A stretch of DNA of 64,000 bases from NCBI RefSeq assembly GCF_023072595.1, contig NZ_JALLGK010000002.1, positions 744,001-808,000 on the forward strand, in the 5' to 3' direction. Origin of the DNA: Streptomyces sp. XM4193. GTDB lineage: Bacteria; Actinomycetota; Actinomycetes; Streptomycetales; Streptomycetaceae. Below, piece after piece: positions 16,269 to 25,579 of the stretch. The notes beneath the pieces are model-generated. The model was given only the letters and a program-made list of their open reading frames with translations, did not search any database and was not told the DNA's origin. The stretch's first letter is position 1; the number at the start of each line of letters is the position of its first letter. A program made the translations under genes and the position numbers.

Positions 16269-18572
16269 TCACTGGCCGTCGGCCCCCGGCCGGGCAGGGG
16301 TGAGGCGTACGACGACGGACTTGCTGGTCGGGGTGTTGCTGGTGTCCGCGGTGGAGTCCAGCGGCACCAGCACGTTGGTCTCCGGGTAGTACGCGGCGGC
16401 GCAGCCCCGCGCGGTCGGGTAGTGGACGACGCGGAAGCCGGGGGCGGTACGCGTGCTGCCGTCGTGCCACTCGCTGGTCAGATCGACGTACGAGCCGTCC
16501 TCGACGCCCTGTTCGCGCGCGTCCTCGGGGTGGACCAGCACGACCCGGCGGCCGCCGCGGACACCGCGGTAGCGGTCGTCCAGGCCGTAGATCGTGGTGT
16601 TGTACTGGTCGTGCGAGCGGATCGTCTGGAGCAGCAGCGCACCCTGCGGCACCCGCGGAAACTCCACGGAGGCGGCGGTGAAGTGCGCCTTGCCGCTGGG
16701 GGTGGGGAAGCGGCGCTCGTCGCGCGGGGCGTGCGGCAGGGTGAAGCCGCCGGGCACCGCGATCCGTGCGTTGAAGTCCTCGAAGCCGGGGATGACGCGC
16801 GCGATGCGGTCCCGGATCGCGGCGTAGTCCGCCTCGAACTCCTCCCACGGCGTCCTGCTTTCGGCGCCGAGTACCAGACGCGCCAGCCGTGCGACGATCG
16901 CCGGCTCGGAGAGCAGCTCCGCGGACGCCGGGGCGAGCCGTCCGCGTGAGGCGTGCACCATGCCCATCGAGTCCTCGACGGTGACGACCTGGTCGCCGGC
17001 CCGCTGGGTGTCGCGCTCGGTGCGGCCCAGGGTCGGCAGGATCAGTGCGCGCGCGCCGGTCACCACGTGCGAGCGGTTCAGCTTGGTCGAGACGTGCACC
17101 GTCAGCCGCGCACGGCGCATCGCCGCCTCGGTCACCGCGGTGTCGGGCGAGGCCGCCACGAAGTTGCCGCCCATGGCGAGGAAGACCTTCGCCTCGCCGT
17201 CCCGCAGCGCCCGGATCGCCCGGACCGTGTCGTACCCGTGCTCGCGCGGCGGCTCGAACCCGAACTCCCGCTGCAGCGCGTCCAGCAGAGCGGGCGCCGG
17301 GCGTTCGAAGATGCCCATCGTGCGGTCGCCCTGGACGTTGCTGTGGCCGCGCACCGGGCAGACCCCCGAGCCCGGACGGCCGATGTCGCCGCGCAGCAGC
17401 AGGAGGTTGACGATCTCCCGGATGGTGGGGACGGAGTGCTTGTGCTGGGTGAGACCCATCGCCCAGCACACCACCGTCCGGCGCGAGGCGAGCACCATCT
17501 CCGCCGCCGCCTCGATCTCGGCGCGCCGGAGCCCGGTGGCCCGGAGGGTCTGCGCCCAGTCGGTCTCCGCCGCCTGTGCTGCGAACTCCTCGTACCCCAG
17601 GGTGTGTTCGGCCACGAACTCCCGGTCCACGGCGTCCGGCGCGTCCAGCACCAGCTTGTTCAGCATCCGGAAGAGGGCCTGGTCGCCGCCGAGACGGATC
17701 TGGAGGAAGAGGTCCGTGAGCGCCGTGCCCCGGCCGAGGAGGCCGCGCGGGTTCTGCGGGTTCCTGAAGCGCTCCATGCCCGCCTCGGGCAGCGGGTTGA
17801 CGGTGATGATCCGGGCGCCGGCGCGCTTGGCCTTCTCCAGCGCGGTGAGCATCCTGGGGTGGTTGGTGCCGGGGTTCTGGCCGGCCACAATGATCAACTC
17901 GGCCCGGTACAGGTCCTCCAGCAGGACGCTGCCCTTGCCGACCCCGATGGTCTCCGAGAGCGCCGAACCGGAGGACTCGTGGCACATGTTGCTGCAGTCC
18001 GGCAGGTTGTTGGTGCCGAACTCCCGGGCGAAGAGCTGGTAGAGGAAGGCGGCCTCGTTGCTGGTGCGGCCGGAGGTGTAGAAGACCGCCTCGTCCGGCG
18101 AGTCCAGCGCGCGCAGTTCGTCGGCGATCAGCCGCAACGCGCGGTCCCAGCCGATCGGTTCGTAGTGGTCGGCGCCCTCGGCGAGCAGCATCGGAGAGGT
18201 CAGCCGGCCCTGCTGACCGAGCCAGTAGCCCGAGCGCTCGGCGAGGTCTGCGACCGAGTGCTCGGCGAAGAAACCGTCGGTGACACGCCGAGTGGTGGCC
18301 TCCTCCGCGACGGCCTTGGCGCCGTTCTCGCAGAACTCGGCGGTGTGCCGCTTGTCGTCCTCGGGCCAGGCGCAGCCGGGACAGTCGAAGCCGTCCTTCT
18401 GGTTGACGCGCAGCAGCGTGAGCGCGGTCCGCCTGACACCCATCTGCTGCTCGCCGATCCGCAGTGCGTGGCCGACGGCGGGCAGTCCCGCCGCCGCCCG
18501 CTGGGGTGAGCCGACCCGCGGTGCGTCCTGGACGGGGTCTGTCTCGGGTGCCTTGCGCCTGTCGCTGCTCAT
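16269..18572 (-). CDS. FdhF/YdeP-family molybdopterin oxidoreductase
   Basis: A 767-residue molybdopterin (bis-MGD) oxidoreductase alpha-subunit-like protein. N-terminal Cys cluster CPGCAWPEDDKRH...FCENG is typical of the YdeP/FdhF-like group. The cofactor-binding pattern is visible in SGRTSNEAAFLYQLFAREFG, NNLPDCSNMCHESSG and GQNPGTNHPRM, and the C-terminal molybdopterin dinucleotide-binding domain occupies about residues 640-760. The substrate is unknown; E. coli YdeP is linked to acid resistance. The ATG at 18572 was chosen over an upstream in-frame ATG because GGAGG lies just before it and the longer version would overlap polA. Divergent from polA. Confidence 0.88.
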   Translation of the reverse strand: MSSDRRKAPETDPVQDAPRVGSPQRAAAGLPAVGHALRIGEQQMGVRRTALTLLRVNQKDGFDCPGCAWPEDDKRHTAEFCENGAKAVAEEATTRRVTDGFFAEHSVADLAERSGYWLGQQGRLTSPMLLAEGADHYEPIGWDRALRLIADELRALDSPDEAVFYTSGRTSNEAAFLYQLFAREFGTNNLPDCSNMCHESSGSALSETIGVGKGSVLLEDLYRAELIIVAGQNPGTNHPRMLTALEKAKRAGARIITVNPLPEAGMERFRNPQNPRGLLGRGTALTDLFLQIRLGGDQALFRMLNKLVLDAPDAVDREFVAEHTLGYEEFAAQAAETDWAQTLRATGLRRAEIEAAAEMVLASRRTVVCWAMGLTQHKHSVPTIREIVNLLLLRGDIGRPGSGVCPVRGHSNVQGDRTMGIFERPAPALLDALQREFGFEPPREHGYDTVRAIRALRDGEAKVFLAMGGNFVAASPDTAVTEAAMRRARLTVHVSTKLNRSHVVTGARALILPTLGRTERDTQRAGDQVVTVEDSMGMVHASRGRLAPASAELLSEPAIVARLARLVLGAESRTPWEEFEADYAAIRDRIARVIPGFEDFNARIAVPGGFTLPHAPRDERRFPTPSGKAHFTAASVEFPRVPQGALLLQTIRSHDQYNTTIYGLDDRYRGVRGGRRVVLVHPEDAREQGVEDGSYVDLTSEWHDGSTRTAPGFRVVHYPTARGCAAAYYPETNVLVPLDSTADTSNTPTSKSVVVRLTPARPGADGQ

Positions 18573-18664
18573 GCCTCCATCCTGCCACCGGGCCCTGGCG
18601 CGGGGGCGGTTCGCGGCTGCCGCGACGCGGTCCCGCGAGCGAGCCGGCCGCTGCGCGGACCGGG

Positions 18665-18687
18665 TTGTCAGTGGCGCGTGGGAGGAT
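18665..18687 (+). promoter_or_regulatory. PafBC (RecA-NDp)-type promoter of polA
   Basis: ttgtcagtg (18665-18673), eight bases, then gaggat (18682-18687), followed by exactly seven bases and the polA GTG. It matches tTGTCRgtg-N8-TAnnnT fully in the upstream box and with one mismatch (T1 to G) in the -10 box. The GGAGGA overlapping the -10 can also act as a Shine-Dalgarno, so either a leaderless or a leadered transcript is possible. Confidence 0.65.
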
Positions 18688-18694
18688 CGGCGAC

Positions 18695-21418
18695 GTGGCA
18701 AAGACAGCATCGAACCAGACGCAGACCCCGAGCCCGACGGATGTGCGGCGGCTGCTGCTCATGGACGGGCACTCGCTCGCCTACCGGGCTTTCTTCGCGC
18801 TGCCCGCGGAGAACTTCTCCACCACCACGGGCCAGCAGACCAACGCGGTGTACGGCTTCACCTCGATGCTGTCCAACACCCTGCGGGACGAGGCCCCCAC
18901 CCACTTCGCCGTCGCCTTCGACGTCTCCAGAAAGACCTGGCGCTCGGAGGAGTACCCCGAGTACAAGGCCAACCGCTCCAAGACGCCGGACGAGTTCCGC
19001 GGGCAGGTCGAGCTGATCGGCGAGCTGCTGGACGCGATGGGCGTGCGCCGCTTCGCCGTCGACGGCTTCGAGGCGGACGACGTCATCGCCACGCTGACCG
19101 CGCAGGCCGAGGCCGAGGGGTTCGAGGTCTCGATCGTCACCGGCGACCGCGACGCCTTCCAGCTGGTGTCCGAGCACACCACCGTGCTCTACCCGACCAA
19201 GGGCGTGTCCGAGCTGACCCGCTTCACCCCGGAGAAGGTGCACGAGAAGTACGGTCTGACCCCCGCCCAGTACCCGGACTTCGCGGCGCTGCGCGGCGAC
19301 CCGTCGGACAACCTCCCCGGCATCCCCGGCGTCGGCGAGAAGACGGCCACCAAGTGGATCAACCAGTTCGGTTCCTTCGCCGAGCTGGTCGAGCGGGCCG
19401 AGGAGGTCAAGGGCAAGGCGGGCCAGAACCTCCGCGACCATCTGGAGTCGGTCAGGCGCAACCGCCGGCTGACCGAGATGGTCAAGGACGTCGAGCTGCC
19501 CTGCGGCCCGCTGGAGCTGGAGCGGGTCCCGTACGACCTGGACGCGGTGCGGGGCCTGCTGGACTCGCTGGAGTTCCGCCACGCCAACTTCCGGGAGCGG
19601 CTGTTCGCGGTCGACCCGGGCGCCGCCGAGCAGGCGGACGCCCCGCCGGCCGCGGGTGTGGAGATCGAGGGCCGGGTGCTGGAGCCCGGCGAGCTGGTCG
19701 GCTGGCTGGGCGAGTTCGGCACCGGACCGCTTGGTCTGATGAGCGTGGACAGCTGGCGCCTGGGCGCGGGCGCGGTCACCGAGGTGGCGCTCGCCACCGC
19801 TGAGGGGCCCGCGGCCTGGTTCGACCCGACCCAGCTGAGCGCCGAGGACGAGTCGGCGTTCGCCGCCTGGTGCGCGGACAGCGGCAGTGCCAAGGTCCTG
19901 CACAACGCCAAGGCGGTGCAGCGTGCGTTCGCCGAGCACGGCTGGCGGCCCTCGGGCATCACCATGGACACCGCCCTCGCCGCCTATCTCGTCCAGCCCG
20001 GTCGGCGGTCCTTCGCGCTGGAGACGCTGAGCACCGAGTTCCTCGGCCGCGAGCTGCCCCAGACCTCCCAGGCGGAGGGCCAGTTGGCGCTGGGCGCGGA
20101 GGAGGAGGCCCAGGCCGACGTGCTGATGGGCCAGGCGCGCACGGTGCTCGATCTGGGCGGGGCGTTCAGCGAGCGGCTGGCCGAGGTCGGGGCGGCGGAT
20201 CTGCTGCACGACATGGAGCTGCCCACCTCGACGGTGCTGGCCGCGATGGAGCGCGCCGGTATCGCCGCCGACGTGGAGTGGCTGCGCTCGCTGGAGCAGC
20301 AGTTCGCCGACGCCGTGCAGGAAGCGGTGCGCCAGGCGCACGCCTCGGTCGGGCGGGAGTTCAACCTCGGCTCTCCCAAGCAGCTCCAGGAGGTGCTCTT
20401 CGGCGAGTTGGAGCTGCCGAAGACGAAGAAGACCAAGACCGGATACACCACCGACGCCGACGCGCTGCAGTGGCTGGCCGGGCAGACCGAGCACGAGCTG
20501 CCGGTCCTGATGCTGCGCCACCGCGAGCAGTCCAAGCTGCGCACCACGGTGGAGGGTCTGATCAAGACCGTCGGCGACGACGGCCGTATCCACACCACGT
20601 TCAGCCAGACGGTCGCCGCGACCGGTCGGCTCTCCTCCACCGAGCCCAACCTCCAGAACGTCCCGGTCCGCACCGACGAGGGCCGTGCCATCCGTCGCGC
20701 CTTCGTCGTCGGCAGCGGCTACGAATCGCTGATGACCGCCGACTACAGCCAGATCGAGCTGCGGGTGATGGCCCATCTCTCCCAGGACAAGGGCCTGATC
20801 GAGGCGTTCACCTCCGGCGAGGACCTGCACACCACGGTCGCCTCGCAGGTCTTCTCGGTGCCCGAGGACCAGGTCGACGCCGAGATGCGGCGCAAGATCA
20901 AGGCGATGAGCTACGGACTGGCGTACGGGCTCTCGGCGTTCGGCCTCTCCCAGCAGCTCAGCATCGGCACGGACGAGGCACGCCGGCTGATGGACACCTA
21001 CTTCGAGCGGTTCGGTGGAGTGCGCGACTACCTCCAGCACGCCGTGGAGGAGGCCAGAGCGGTCGGATACACCCAGACCATGCTCGGCCGCCGCCGCTAC
21101 CTCCCCGATCTGACCAGCGACAACCGCCAACGTCGCGAGATGGCCGAGCGGATGGCGCTCAACGCCCCGATCCAGGGCACCGCCGCCGACATCGTCAAGC
21201 TCGCCATGCTCCGCGTGCAGGAGGCGCTCACCGCGGAGCGGCTCGACTCCCGTCTGCTGCTCCAGGTCCACGACGAGATCGTGCTGGAGATCGCCGCGGG
21301 GGAGCGGTCCGCCGTGGAGGAGCTGGTGCGCCGGGAGATGGCCGGAGCGGTCTCGCTCAGCGCGCCGCTGGACGTGTCGGTGGGCGTCGGCGCCGACTGG
21401 GAGTCCGCCGCGCACTGA
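18695..21418 (+). CDS. polA: DNA polymerase I
   Basis: A 907-residue DNA polymerase I for Okazaki fragment maturation and repair synthesis. Residues 1 to about 310 are the 5' nuclease domain (LLLMDGHSLAYRAFFAL, AFDVSRKTWR, VTGDRDAFQL, GVGEKTATKW). The middle 3'-5' exonuclease domain is degenerate: the expected D-x-E is MSVDSW and HNLKYD is HNAKAV, so proofreading is probably absent. The polymerase domain has motif A TADYSQIELR (D683), motif B KAMSYGLAYG with Tyr740 where E. coli has Phe762, and motif C LLQVHDEIVLE (D860). GTG start with GGAGGA upstream. Confidence 0.97.
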   Translation: MAKTASNQTQTPSPTDVRRLLLMDGHSLAYRAFFALPAENFSTTTGQQTNAVYGFTSMLSNTLRDEAPTHFAVAFDVSRKTWRSEEYPEYKANRSKTPDEFRGQVELIGELLDAMGVRRFAVDGFEADDVIATLTAQAEAEGFEVSIVTGDRDAFQLVSEHTTVLYPTKGVSELTRFTPEKVHEKYGLTPAQYPDFAALRGDPSDNLPGIPGVGEKTATKWINQFGSFAELVERAEEVKGKAGQNLRDHLESVRRNRRLTEMVKDVELPCGPLELERVPYDLDAVRGLLDSLEFRHANFRERLFAVDPGAAEQADAPPAAGVEIEGRVLEPGELVGWLGEFGTGPLGLMSVDSWRLGAGAVTEVALATAEGPAAWFDPTQLSAEDESAFAAWCADSGSAKVLHNAKAVQRAFAEHGWRPSGITMDTALAAYLVQPGRRSFALETLSTEFLGRELPQTSQAEGQLALGAEEEAQADVLMGQARTVLDLGGAFSERLAEVGAADLLHDMELPTSTVLAAMERAGIAADVEWLRSLEQQFADAVQEAVRQAHASVGREFNLGSPKQLQEVLFGELELPKTKKTKTGYTTDADALQWLAGQTEHELPVLMLRHREQSKLRTTVEGLIKTVGDDGRIHTTFSQTVAATGRLSSTEPNLQNVPVRTDEGRAIRRAFVVGSGYESLMTADYSQIELRVMAHLSQDKGLIEAFTSGEDLHTTVASQVFSVPEDQVDAEMRRKIKAMSYGLAYGLSAFGLSQQLSIGTDEARRLMDTYFERFGGVRDYLQHAVEEARAVGYTQTMLGRRRYLPDLTSDNRQRREMAERMALNAPIQGTAADIVKLAMLRVQEALTAERLDSRLLLQVHDEIVLEIAAGERSAVEELVRREMAGAVSLSAPLDVSVGVGADWESAAH

Positions 21419-21780
21419 GCGCAGGCCGCCGCCGTGCCGGAGCACCCACCGCGGGCTCCGGCACGGCGTTCCGCTCCTGCCGGGACCGGTGTCGCGGTGT
21501 TCGGTACCGCCGGCCACCTGTCGCTGCGTTCGGTGCGCGGTGCGGGGCTTGGGCGGTGCCGGGCTTGGGTTGTGCCTGCGTGCGGGAGGTGTGCGGTGGC
21601 GCGGGCGGGGTGCGCCGTCGATCTCCCGTCCCCGGGCGGGCCGTTGACGGTTCGGAGGCTGGCGGAGCGGACGTCGCGGGACGTTCCGGTCCTCGTTGTC
21701 GGACGCATGTCGTAGGCTCGCTCGCAAGTCGGCGCGATCACCGGACCGCGTCGGCAGCATGGCCAAGGAGGGGGCGCCCC

Positions 21781-23229
21781 ATGGCAGTTGGCAGGCGAAG
21801 GCTTCGTACCGGAATGACCGCGACCGCGGTCGCGGCCGCCGCGATGGTGGCGCTCACCGCCTCGCAGGCGCCGGGGGTGGAGATCGGCGCACCGGGGTCC
21901 GGGGCGGAGGAGCCCGCAACAGACGAGCGCACCTCCGCCGACGGCAACTCGCCGTACCACACCGAGCTTCCGCCGCTCGACAGCCCGGAGATACCCGACG
22001 GCAAGGACGGTCCGGGCGGCAGCGGTCCGGACCGTGCAGGTGCCGGTGCCGCGGGCATCCCCGCCACCGTGCTCACGGCGTACCGCAACGCCGAGAAGAA
22101 GCTCGCCGCCGAGCGCCCCGGCTGCAACCTCCCCTGGGAGCTCCTCGCCGCCATCGGGCGGGTGGAGTCCGGGCAGGCCCGCGGCGGCGCGCTCGACAGC
22201 GACGGCAACACCCTGCGTCCCATCCGCGGCCCGGTCCTCGACGGCAACGGCTTCGCCCTGATCAAGGACACCGACGGCGGAGCCTTCGACGGCGACAATC
22301 GTTTCGACCGTGCCGTAGGCCCGATGCAGTTCATACCCTCGACCTGGGCGAGTTGGGGAGCCGACGGCAACGGCGACGGTGTGTCCGACCCCAACAACAT
22401 CCACGACGCCGCGCTCGCCGCAGCCCGTTATCTGTGCGCCGACGGCCGCGACCTCTCCCGAGCGGCGGACCTGGAGCGCGCGATTCTCAGCTACAACCGT
22501 TCGCGGGACTATCTGCGCACGGTGCTGTCGTGGCTGGAGTTCTACCGCAAGGGCACCCACGAAGTGCCGGACGGGAAGGGCACGTTGCCCGACTCCCCGG
22601 GTGCGGGCAACCCGTCGAGGCCCGCATCGCCGAAGCCGGTGGGCCAGCGGCCCGACAAGCCCGGTGCGCCCGAGCGCCCCGGCAAGCCCGAGAAGCCGAC
22701 CCAGCGGCCGACTCCTTCTCCCACGGGATCGACCAGCCCCACGGCCACGCCCAGCCCCACCGGCACCGACGACCCCAGCCCCACCCCTTCGCCGACGGAC
22801 GGGCCCACGGACGGCCCGACGGACGGACCCACGGACGGGCCGACCGGAGAGCCGACTCCCTCGCCCACGGACGAGCCGACGGAGTGCCCCACCGGCACTC
22901 CCACTCCCTCGCCCTCCGATCCGTCGCCGACCGGCAGCCCCAGCCCCACCGAGACACAGTCGCCCACTCCCACCCCCTCGCCCTCCGAGACCGACAACCC
23001 GGACGAGCCCGAGGACCCGGAGAATCCGGACGAGCCCGAGGACCCGGACGACCCGCAGGACCCGTGCGATCCGGAGGACCCCTCCGAGGAGGAGAGCGGC
23101 GCTCCGCAGCAGCCGAACCCCTCGCCGAGCGGGGGCGACCCGGACGAGGGCGGCGAGGACGACGGCTCCGGCGGAGGCGGCGGAGCGGCCAAGGGCACCG
23201 ACCGGGCCGCGTTGCTGCGCCGGAACTAG
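21781..23229 (+). CDS. Secreted lytic transglycosylase with Pro/Thr/Asp-rich tail
   Basis: A 482-residue exported murein hydrolase of the MltB/SLT_2 type. Residues 1-30 are a signal peptide (RRR then an Ala-rich hydrophobic core). The catalytic domain is about 93-270: AAIGRVESGQARGG with the catalytic Glu129, GPMQFIPSTWASWG, IHDAALAAARYLC and AILSYNRSRDY. The second half is a cell-wall-type linker of PTPSPT, four TDGP repeats, then DEPEDPDDP-like acidic repeats, ending in a Gly-rich tail. Two cysteines sit in this linker. ATG start with AGGAGGGG upstream. It cleaves peptidoglycan glycan strands outside the cell. Confidence 0.9.
   Translation: MAVGRRRLRTGMTATAVAAAAMVALTASQAPGVEIGAPGSGAEEPATDERTSADGNSPYHTELPPLDSPEIPDGKDGPGGSGPDRAGAGAAGIPATVLTAYRNAEKKLAAERPGCNLPWELLAAIGRVESGQARGGALDSDGNTLRPIRGPVLDGNGFALIKDTDGGAFDGDNRFDRAVGPMQFIPSTWASWGADGNGDGVSDPNNIHDAALAAARYLCADGRDLSRAADLERAILSYNRSRDYLRTVLSWLEFYRKGTHEVPDGKGTLPDSPGAGNPSRPASPKPVGQRPDKPGAPERPGKPEKPTQRPTPSPTGSTSPTATPSPTGTDDPSPTPSPTDGPTDGPTDGPTDGPTGEPTPSPTDEPTECPTGTPTPSPSDPSPTGSPSPTETQSPTPTPSPSETDNPDEPEDPENPDEPEDPDDPQDPCDPEDPSEEESGAPQQPNPSPSGGDPDEGGEDDGSGGGGGAAKGTDRAALLRRN
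22795..22842 (+). repeat. Four tandem 12-bp repeats coding TDGP
   Basis: The 12-base unit acggacgggccc (with third-base variants) is repeated four times in frame inside the lytic transglycosylase tail. Slippage here would change linker length without a frameshift. Confidence 0.85.
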
Positions 23230-23277
23230 GGTCTGTCGTTCGGAGATTGCCGGACGGGGAGCGACGTCCGGTGCACG

Positions 23278-23295
23278 CGGCACACGCGTGTGCCG
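23278..23295. terminator. 18-bp palindrome downstream of the transglycosylase
   Basis: CGGCACACG followed by its exact reverse complement, 49 bases after the stop and between two convergent genes. It can form a hairpin on both strands and may terminate both. No T-run. Confidence 0.4.
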
Positions 23296-23437
23296 GGTGT
23301 CGCGGGCCCGGCGAGGATCGCAACGACGGGCCGTGCACCCGGCCGGGTCGCCGCCGTACCTCCGGCCCGGCTGCCAGAGAAGTCCGGCAGGGCTTCGCGG
23401 TCCGGCGGGACACGAGCCGGGTCGTACGGGGGAGCGG

Positions 23438-23983
23438 TCAGTCGCCGTCGCGGTGCAGGGTGGCGTCAATGCGTTGGGCGACGGCCTGCCGGAGGTCGGG
23501 GTCGAGGCTTTCAGCCGTGAGGGATTCGTACAGCCACAGTCCGTCGGCGGCCAGTCGGGCGACGAATCTGTCGAGAGTCGCGGGGTCGTCGGTGGTCGGG
23601 GCGGGGGGCGGCGCCCAGCGCTCGATCACCGCGTTGCCGGGAGCCGCGTGTTCGTCGGTCGTCGATCCTTCCAGCATGAACAGCAGCTCGGCCCGGGTGG
23701 CGCTCTGGGTGGCGACGCGGATGTAGGCGGTGAGCCGTTCGGCGGCGGTGGCTTCGGCTGCGGGTTTTCCCGCTGCCGCGGCCAGGCTCGATTCCCACTG
23801 ATCGGCGAGGTGTTGGTGGATGGCCTGCACCAGGTCGTTGCGGGAGGCGAAGTGGTAGAGGAGGCCACCCTTGGTCAGGCCGGCCTCGGAGGCGACGGAG
23901 TCGAAGGTGACGCTCTTGATGCCCTCGCGCTCGACGACGCGGGCGGCCGCTTCGAGGATCTGGGTTCGTTTGCTGGTCCGCAT
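23438..23983 (-). CDS. TetR-family repressor of the adjacent efflux pump
   Basis: A 181-residue TetR/AcrR regulator. N-terminal HTH: TQILEAAARVVEREGIKSVTFDSVASEAGLTKGGLLYHFASRNDLVQAI, written here in part as VASEAGLTKGGLLYHF (residues 30-45). The variable C-terminal domain would bind an inducer. It is the second gene after the MFS pump on the same strand, 15 bases apart, with GGAG before the ATG. A near-perfect 36-base palindrome upstream of the pump (25580-25615) is the likely operator, giving autoregulation of the pair. Confidence 0.92.
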   Translation of the reverse strand: MRTSKRTQILEAAARVVEREGIKSVTFDSVASEAGLTKGGLLYHFASRNDLVQAIHQHLADQWESSLAAAAGKPAAEATAAERLTAYIRVATQSATRAELLFMLEGSTTDEHAAPGNAVIERWAPPPAPTTDDPATLDRFVARLAADGLWLYESLTAESLDPDLRQAVAQRIDATLHRDGD

Positions 23984-23998
23984 GGGTGCTCCGGTCGG

Positions 23999-25516
23999 TC
24001 AGTGGTGCGCTGGGGCGTTGGTCGTGTGCGCGGCGGCGGTCAGGGCTGATCCGGGGCCGTGGCGGCGCAGCAGCAGGGCCGTGGCGATCGCGCCGACGGC
24101 TGTCACGGCGGCGACCACGACCGTTACGACGAAGTACGCGTTGTCGAACGCGTTGGAGGCGGCGGTGACCAGCGAGGGGTAGTCCTTGCCGAGGGCGAGT
24201 GCGGCGTCGAGGCTGTCGCGCGCCGAGTCCGGCACCCCGGCGGGCAGTTCGACGGTCGCGCTGTAGACGGCGGTCAGGAGGCTGCCCAGGAGGGCGACCG
24301 CGATGAGACTGCCGAACTCGTAGGAGACCTCCTCGATTGAGGACGCCATGCCGGCCCGGCGAGCCGGCACATTGCCCATGATCGCACTGGAGGCGACGGC
24401 CATCGCAGCCCCGAGCCCGGCTCCGGTGATCAGCAGGCCGGTCACCAGCAGCCCTGTGCTCGTGTCGAAGCCGGCCAGAACCACCGCGGTGCCGGCAGCG
24501 GCGAGGGCGAGGCCGCCCGCGACGATGGGCAGCAGACCGACCCGGTGCAGGATCGCGCCTCCGACCATGGCCGTCGGCAGAGCTCCCAGGGCGATGGCGG
24601 CGACCAGCAGCCCCGCGCGCAGGGGCGTGAAACCTTCCACGAGTTGGAAGCGCTGGGTGGTCGCCAACTGGATGCCGGCGATGGCGAACATGGACAGCCC
24701 GGCGGCCAGGACGCCGGCGAGGAACGCCGGGTTGCGGAAGATCGCGAAGTCCAGCAGCGGGTGGGGCAGACGGCGCTGTCGCACGGTGAACGCCCATCCG
24801 CCCACTGCGGCCGCCAGGAGAGCGGCGGCCACGACGAGCGGGGCCGGGCCGGTCTTCGCGGTCTCCTTGATCGCGATCACCAGGCCGACCAGGGCGACGA
24901 GCGCGAGCAGTGAGGAGAGCAGGTCCCAACGCTTGGAGGCATCGGCATCGTTGGCGGGCGCGAGGGCGAAAGTGGCGATGATCGTCACGATGACGACCGG
25001 CACATTGATGAGGAAGACCGACCCCCACCAGAAGCTGTTGAGCAGGATGCCGCTGACGATCGGGCCCAGCGCGCTGCCCACGAGGGCGAGGCTTCCCCAG
25101 ACGGCGATGGCGATGTTGCGCTCGCGTTCGTCGTCGAACGTGACACGGATCAGGGCCAGGGTGGCGGGCATCATCGCCGCCGCCCCCACCGCCAGGAACG
25201 CCCGCGCTGCGATCAGCGCCTCCGGGCTCGACGAGAACGCGGCGGCCAGCGAGGCGGTCCCGAAGACCACCAGGCCGATCAGGAACATCCGCCGGTGACC
25301 CACTCGGTCTCCCAGCGTCCCGCTGCCCAGCAGCAGCCCTGCCATCACCACCGGATAGGCGTTGATGATCCACAGGCCCTCCGAACTGCTCGCTCCGAGG
25401 TCCTCCACCAGCGTCGGCAACGCGGCGTACAGGATGGAATTGTCCAGCGTGATCAACAGCAGTCCCGCACTCACCACCGTGAGCAGCGACCAGCGCCGCC
25501 TCGTACTCAAAATCAT
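23999..25516 (-). CDS. MFS drug efflux transporter, DHA2 (14-TM) family
   Basis: A 505-residue proton-driven exporter of the QacA/SmvA/LfrA group. Motif D1 (LDNSILYAALPTLVEDL) lies in the first membrane segment and motif A (GTLGDRVGHRRMF) between segments two and three. Motif C appears as LALVGSALGPIVSGIL. The ATG at 25516 has a poor Shine-Dalgarno, while the TTG two codons later lies six bases after GGAG and may be the real start. The gene is first in an operon with the TetR repressor and has a palindrome overlapping its promoter. The substrate is unknown, probably cationic or hydrophobic drugs. Confidence 0.92.
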   Translation of the reverse strand: MILSTRRRWSLLTVVSAGLLLITLDNSILYAALPTLVEDLGASSSEGLWIINAYPVVMAGLLLGSGTLGDRVGHRRMFLIGLVVFGTASLAAAFSSSPEALIAARAFLAVGAAAMMPATLALIRVTFDDERERNIAIAVWGSLALVGSALGPIVSGILLNSFWWGSVFLINVPVVIVTIIATFALAPANDADASKRWDLLSSLLALVALVGLVIAIKETAKTGPAPLVVAAALLAAAVGGWAFTVRQRRLPHPLLDFAIFRNPAFLAGVLAAGLSMFAIAGIQLATTQRFQLVEGFTPLRAGLLVAAIALGALPTAMVGGAILHRVGLLPIVAGGLALAAAGTAVVLAGFDTSTGLLVTGLLITGAGLGAAMAVASSAIMGNVPARRAGMASSIEEVSYEFGSLIAVALLGSLLTAVYSATVELPAGVPDSARDSLDAALALGKDYPSLVTAASNAFDNAYFVVTVVVAAVTAVGAIATALLLRRHGPGSALTAAAHTTNAPAHH

Positions 25517-25579
25517 CTCCGCGCGTCTCTTCGGGCAGCCGGGCCTGCCAGGGCAGCCGGGCCGGGCAGGCCGGTTGGA

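Noticed and set aside
16269..18710. Longer N-terminus for the molybdoenzyme (ATG at 18710)
   Set aside because: It would overlap the polA start, adds Arg-rich low-complexity residues and has no Shine-Dalgarno; ATG at 18572 has GGAGG.
19870..21780. Long open frame running from inside polA into the lytic transglycosylase
   Set aside because: The first part is an Arg/Gly-rich shadow of polA. Gene features (Shine-Dalgarno, signal peptide) start only at 21781.
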